NCBI RefSeq assembly: GCF_001418205.1
Contig: NZ_LIQF01000015.1
Coordinates: 1-64,000 of the forward strand
Direction of reading: 5' to 3'
From: Marinomonas fungiae
GTDB taxonomy: Bacteria; Pseudomonadota; Gammaproteobacteria; Pseudomonadales; Marinomonadaceae
Length of the DNA stretch: 64,000 nucleotides
The stretch's first letter is position 1. The number at the start of each line of letters is the position of its first letter. Shown piece by piece: positions 61,972-64,000 of the stretch. A program made the position numbers and the translations under genes. The notes below the pieces were generated by a model. That model searched no databases, was not told where the DNA came from, and saw only the letters and a program-made list of their open reading frames with translations.

Positions 61972-62041
61972 AAAAAAACCCGCTTAGCTGAAGATGTTGC
62001 TAAACAGGCTGTTCTGCTTCTGTTTAGCTGATTTTATATAG
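61972..62041 (-). promoter_or_regulatory. metK leader: intrinsic terminator with overlapping anti-terminator stem
   Basis: Reading towards metK: stem A is GCTAAACAG (62020-62028) with CTGTTTAGC (61999-62007). Stem B is CCTGTTTAGC (61999-62008) with GCTAAGCGGG (61979-61988), loop of 10 bases, followed at once by seven T residues. Stems A and B share the same middle strand and cannot form together; B is a standard intrinsic terminator (two G-U pairs). The T-run ends 45 bases before the metK ATG, so only metK-bound transcripts meet it. A possible promoter is TTGTTT-16-TATAAA at 62033-62060, which would start the RNA inside stem A. No known riboswitch class matched by eye. Confidence 0.7.
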
Positions 62042-62290
62042 CGTCCGCAAGCCGAAACAAATCGACGCTGTGGCGCGAATGATGGACCAACAACGACTAA
62101 AATTCAAGCAATTAAGCGCTTTTGATAGGGTACGAACGCGTCTTTTTTGCTATGATTCTCGCCATCTTTGTGCAATTTCATTTTCTTTGCTCAATTATTG
62201 AGCGCCAGCAAGCTGTGGACGTTGCAAGGACTCGGCTTAGCGTGGAGAATGAAACGACATTTCGTACATTAACCAGGAGTGGATGATCAA
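62042..62290. other. metK-tkt divergent promoter region
   Basis: Non-coding gap between the divergent metK and tkt genes. It contains the possible metK promoter on the left and AGGAG (62274-62278) for tkt on the right. The AT-rich stretch 62140-62200 (including TTATTGAGC) probably holds the tkt promoter; no operator is recognised. Confidence 0.45.
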
Positions 62291-64000
62291 TGCCGTCTCG
62301 TAAACAACTTGCTAATGCTATTCGCGTACTCAGTATGGACGCGGTTCAAAAAGCAAAATCTGGACACCCAGGCGCCCCAATGGGCATGGCTGATATTGCT
62401 GAAGTGCTTTGGAATGACTTTCTAAAACACAACCCAACTGACGCTAAATGGGTCGACCGTGACCGTTTTATTCTGTCAAACGGCCACGGCTCTATGTTGA
62501 TTTACTCGTTGCTACATCTTTCAGGCTACAACCTGTCGATAGAAGACTTGAAGCAATTCCGCCAACTGCACTCAAAAACTCCTGGTCACCCTGAGTATGG
62601 TTATACGGAAGGCGTTGAAACAACAACAGGTCCTCTAGGCGCTGGTATCAGCAACGCTGTCGGTATGGCGATCGCTGAGAAAACCCTAGCGGCACAATTC
62701 AACCGTGAAGGCCACAACGTTGTTGATCACAACACCTACTGCTTCCTAGGCGACGGCTGTATGATGGAAGGTATCTCCCATGAGGCATGTTCTCTAGCGG
62801 GTACCCTAGGTCTTGGTAAGCTGATCGCATTCTGGGATGACAACGGCATCTCTATCGACGGCCATGTAGAAGGCTGGTTCACAGACGACACACCCAAACG
62901 TTTCGAGTCTTACGGCTGGCATGTGATTGCTGACGTAGATGGCCACGATCCAGAAGCGATCAAAGCGGCGATCGAAGCAGCGAAAGCGGAAACTTCTAAG
63001 CCAACACTGATTTGCTGTAAAACGATCATCGGTTTTGGCTCACCAAACAAATCAGGTTCTCACGATTGTCACGGTGCGCCACTAGGTGACGAAGAAATCG
63101 CTGCAGCACGCGAATTCCTAGGTTGGCCACATGCGCCATTCGAAATCCCTGCGGATGTTTACGAAGGTTGGGACGCGAAATCAAAAGGTGCGGCAGCACA
63201 ATCTGAGTGGAACGCAAAATTTGAAGCGTACCAAGCCGCTTACCCAGAGCTTGCAGCAGAATTTGAACGCCGTGTTGTAAAAGGTGAATTGCCAGCAGAC
63301 TTCGCTGAAAAAGCGGCAGCTTACATCAAAGAGTGCCAAGAAAAAGGTGAAAACATCGCCAGCCGTAAAGCGTCTCAAAACGCGATCGGTACCTTCGGTG
63401 CCATCCTGCCTGAATTGCTAGGTGGCTCGGCTGACTTGGCGGGTTCTAACCTAACCCTATGGTCTGGCTCGAAAGGTATTCAAGAAGATCCAGCGGGTAA
63501 CTACGTATTCTACGGTGTGCGCGAATTTGGTATGAGCGGCATTATGAACGGTGTATCGCTACACGGTGGCTTCATCAACTACGGCGCGACCTTCATGATG
63601 TTCATGGAGTATGCACGCAACGCAGTTCGTATGTCGGCTTTGATGGGCATTCAGAACATCTTCGTTTACACCCACGACTCCATCGGTCAAGGTGAAGACG
63701 GCCCAACGCACCAACCAGTTGAGCAACTTGCTAACCTACGCATGACGCCAAACATGGCCGTATGGCGTCCAGCGGATGCCACTGAAACAGCGGTAGCATG
63801 GGCGGCGGGTATCCAGCGCCGTTCGGGTCCTACGTCTTTGGTCTTCAGTCGTCAAAACTTACCAGCGCTTGCACGTACAGAGGCTCAAGTAGCGGACATC
63901 GCGAAAGGTGCTTACGTACTGTCTGACTGTGACGGCACGCCTGAACTGATTCTGATTGCAACCGGCTCTGAAGTGTCTCTAGCGATGGATTCTGCGAAAG
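62291..64000 (+). CDS. tkt: Transketolase, 3' end outside window
   Basis: The first 570 codons of a thiamine-diphosphate-dependent transketolase of about 665 residues, which moves two-carbon units in the pentose phosphate pathway. Visible: [38 protein letters not shown], the ThDP motif [20 protein letters not shown], and the pyrimidine-binding domain with [20 protein letters not shown]. The ATG follows AGGAG with 12 bases spacing. The frame runs off the right edge open and intact. Confidence 0.95.

Overview
This window looks like the chromosome of a marine gammaproteobacterium of the Oceanospirillales, most likely Marinomonas or a close relative. That is an inference from gene content and order: rsmD / M16-like protein / ftsY-ftsE-ftsX-rpoH, tonB-gshB, metX-metW-DUF4426-rdgB-hemW, and yicC back to back with rph. 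It was not confirmed by a search.

Positions 1 to about 19.8 kb are accessory DNA ending at the 3' end of yicC. The left part holds a HipA-type kinase cut by the window edge, an AlpA regulator overlapping a DUF927 ATPase (a pairing seen in phage satellites), a small XRE-like regulator, and a complete type I restriction-modification operon hsdR-hsdM-hsdS. Three more genes continue that operon: an OLD-like AAA ATPase, an unrecognised 194-residue protein with a possible D...DxK nuclease core, and a free-standing copy of what I recognise as the C-terminal, toxin-binding domain of the DarG antitoxin. No DarT and no macro domain accompany it. A degenerate 3' half of a tRNA-Leu(CAA), with its terminator, lies at 12.27 kb and looks like an old attachment-site scar. 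The right part carries a PIN-like protein, an Mrr-like nuclease, an unknown cysteine-containing protein, an iteron-like repeat field, an XRE-ImmA/PIN toxin-antitoxin-like pair and a tyrosine integrase with five arm-type repeats beside yicC. That is the insertion site used by the mobilizable islands of the SXT/R391 family.

From 19.87 kb onward the chromosome is mostly conventional. It holds yicC/rph, a lipoprotein 5'-nucleotidase, an AT-rich trio of small membrane or glycine-rich proteins, a Gts-type sugar ABC transporter, a three-gene sensor kinase / receiver / GGDEF-EAL cassette, an OmpR-type two-component system, fructokinase and a GH13 alpha-glucosidase. The transporter, two-component system, kinase and glucosidase together suggest uptake and use of glucose and sucrose-like sugars. 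Next come a cAMP-binding/CBS/DUF294 protein with an exonuclease partner, a TMEM165-type transporter behind a probable Mn2+ riboswitch, and a BCCT osmolyte transporter. The rest is housekeeping: hemW, rdgB, metW, metX, a chemoreceptor, rsmD, ftsYEX, rpoH, tonB, gshB, a TolC protein with a long Pro/Gln-rich tail, rsmE, metK and the start of tkt.

The two most unusual signals are the tail of the hsd operon (ATPase, nuclease-like protein, solo DarG C-terminal domain) and a pair of mutually exclusive hairpins in the metK leader. The latter reads as a transcription attenuator not matching any RNA class I recognise.
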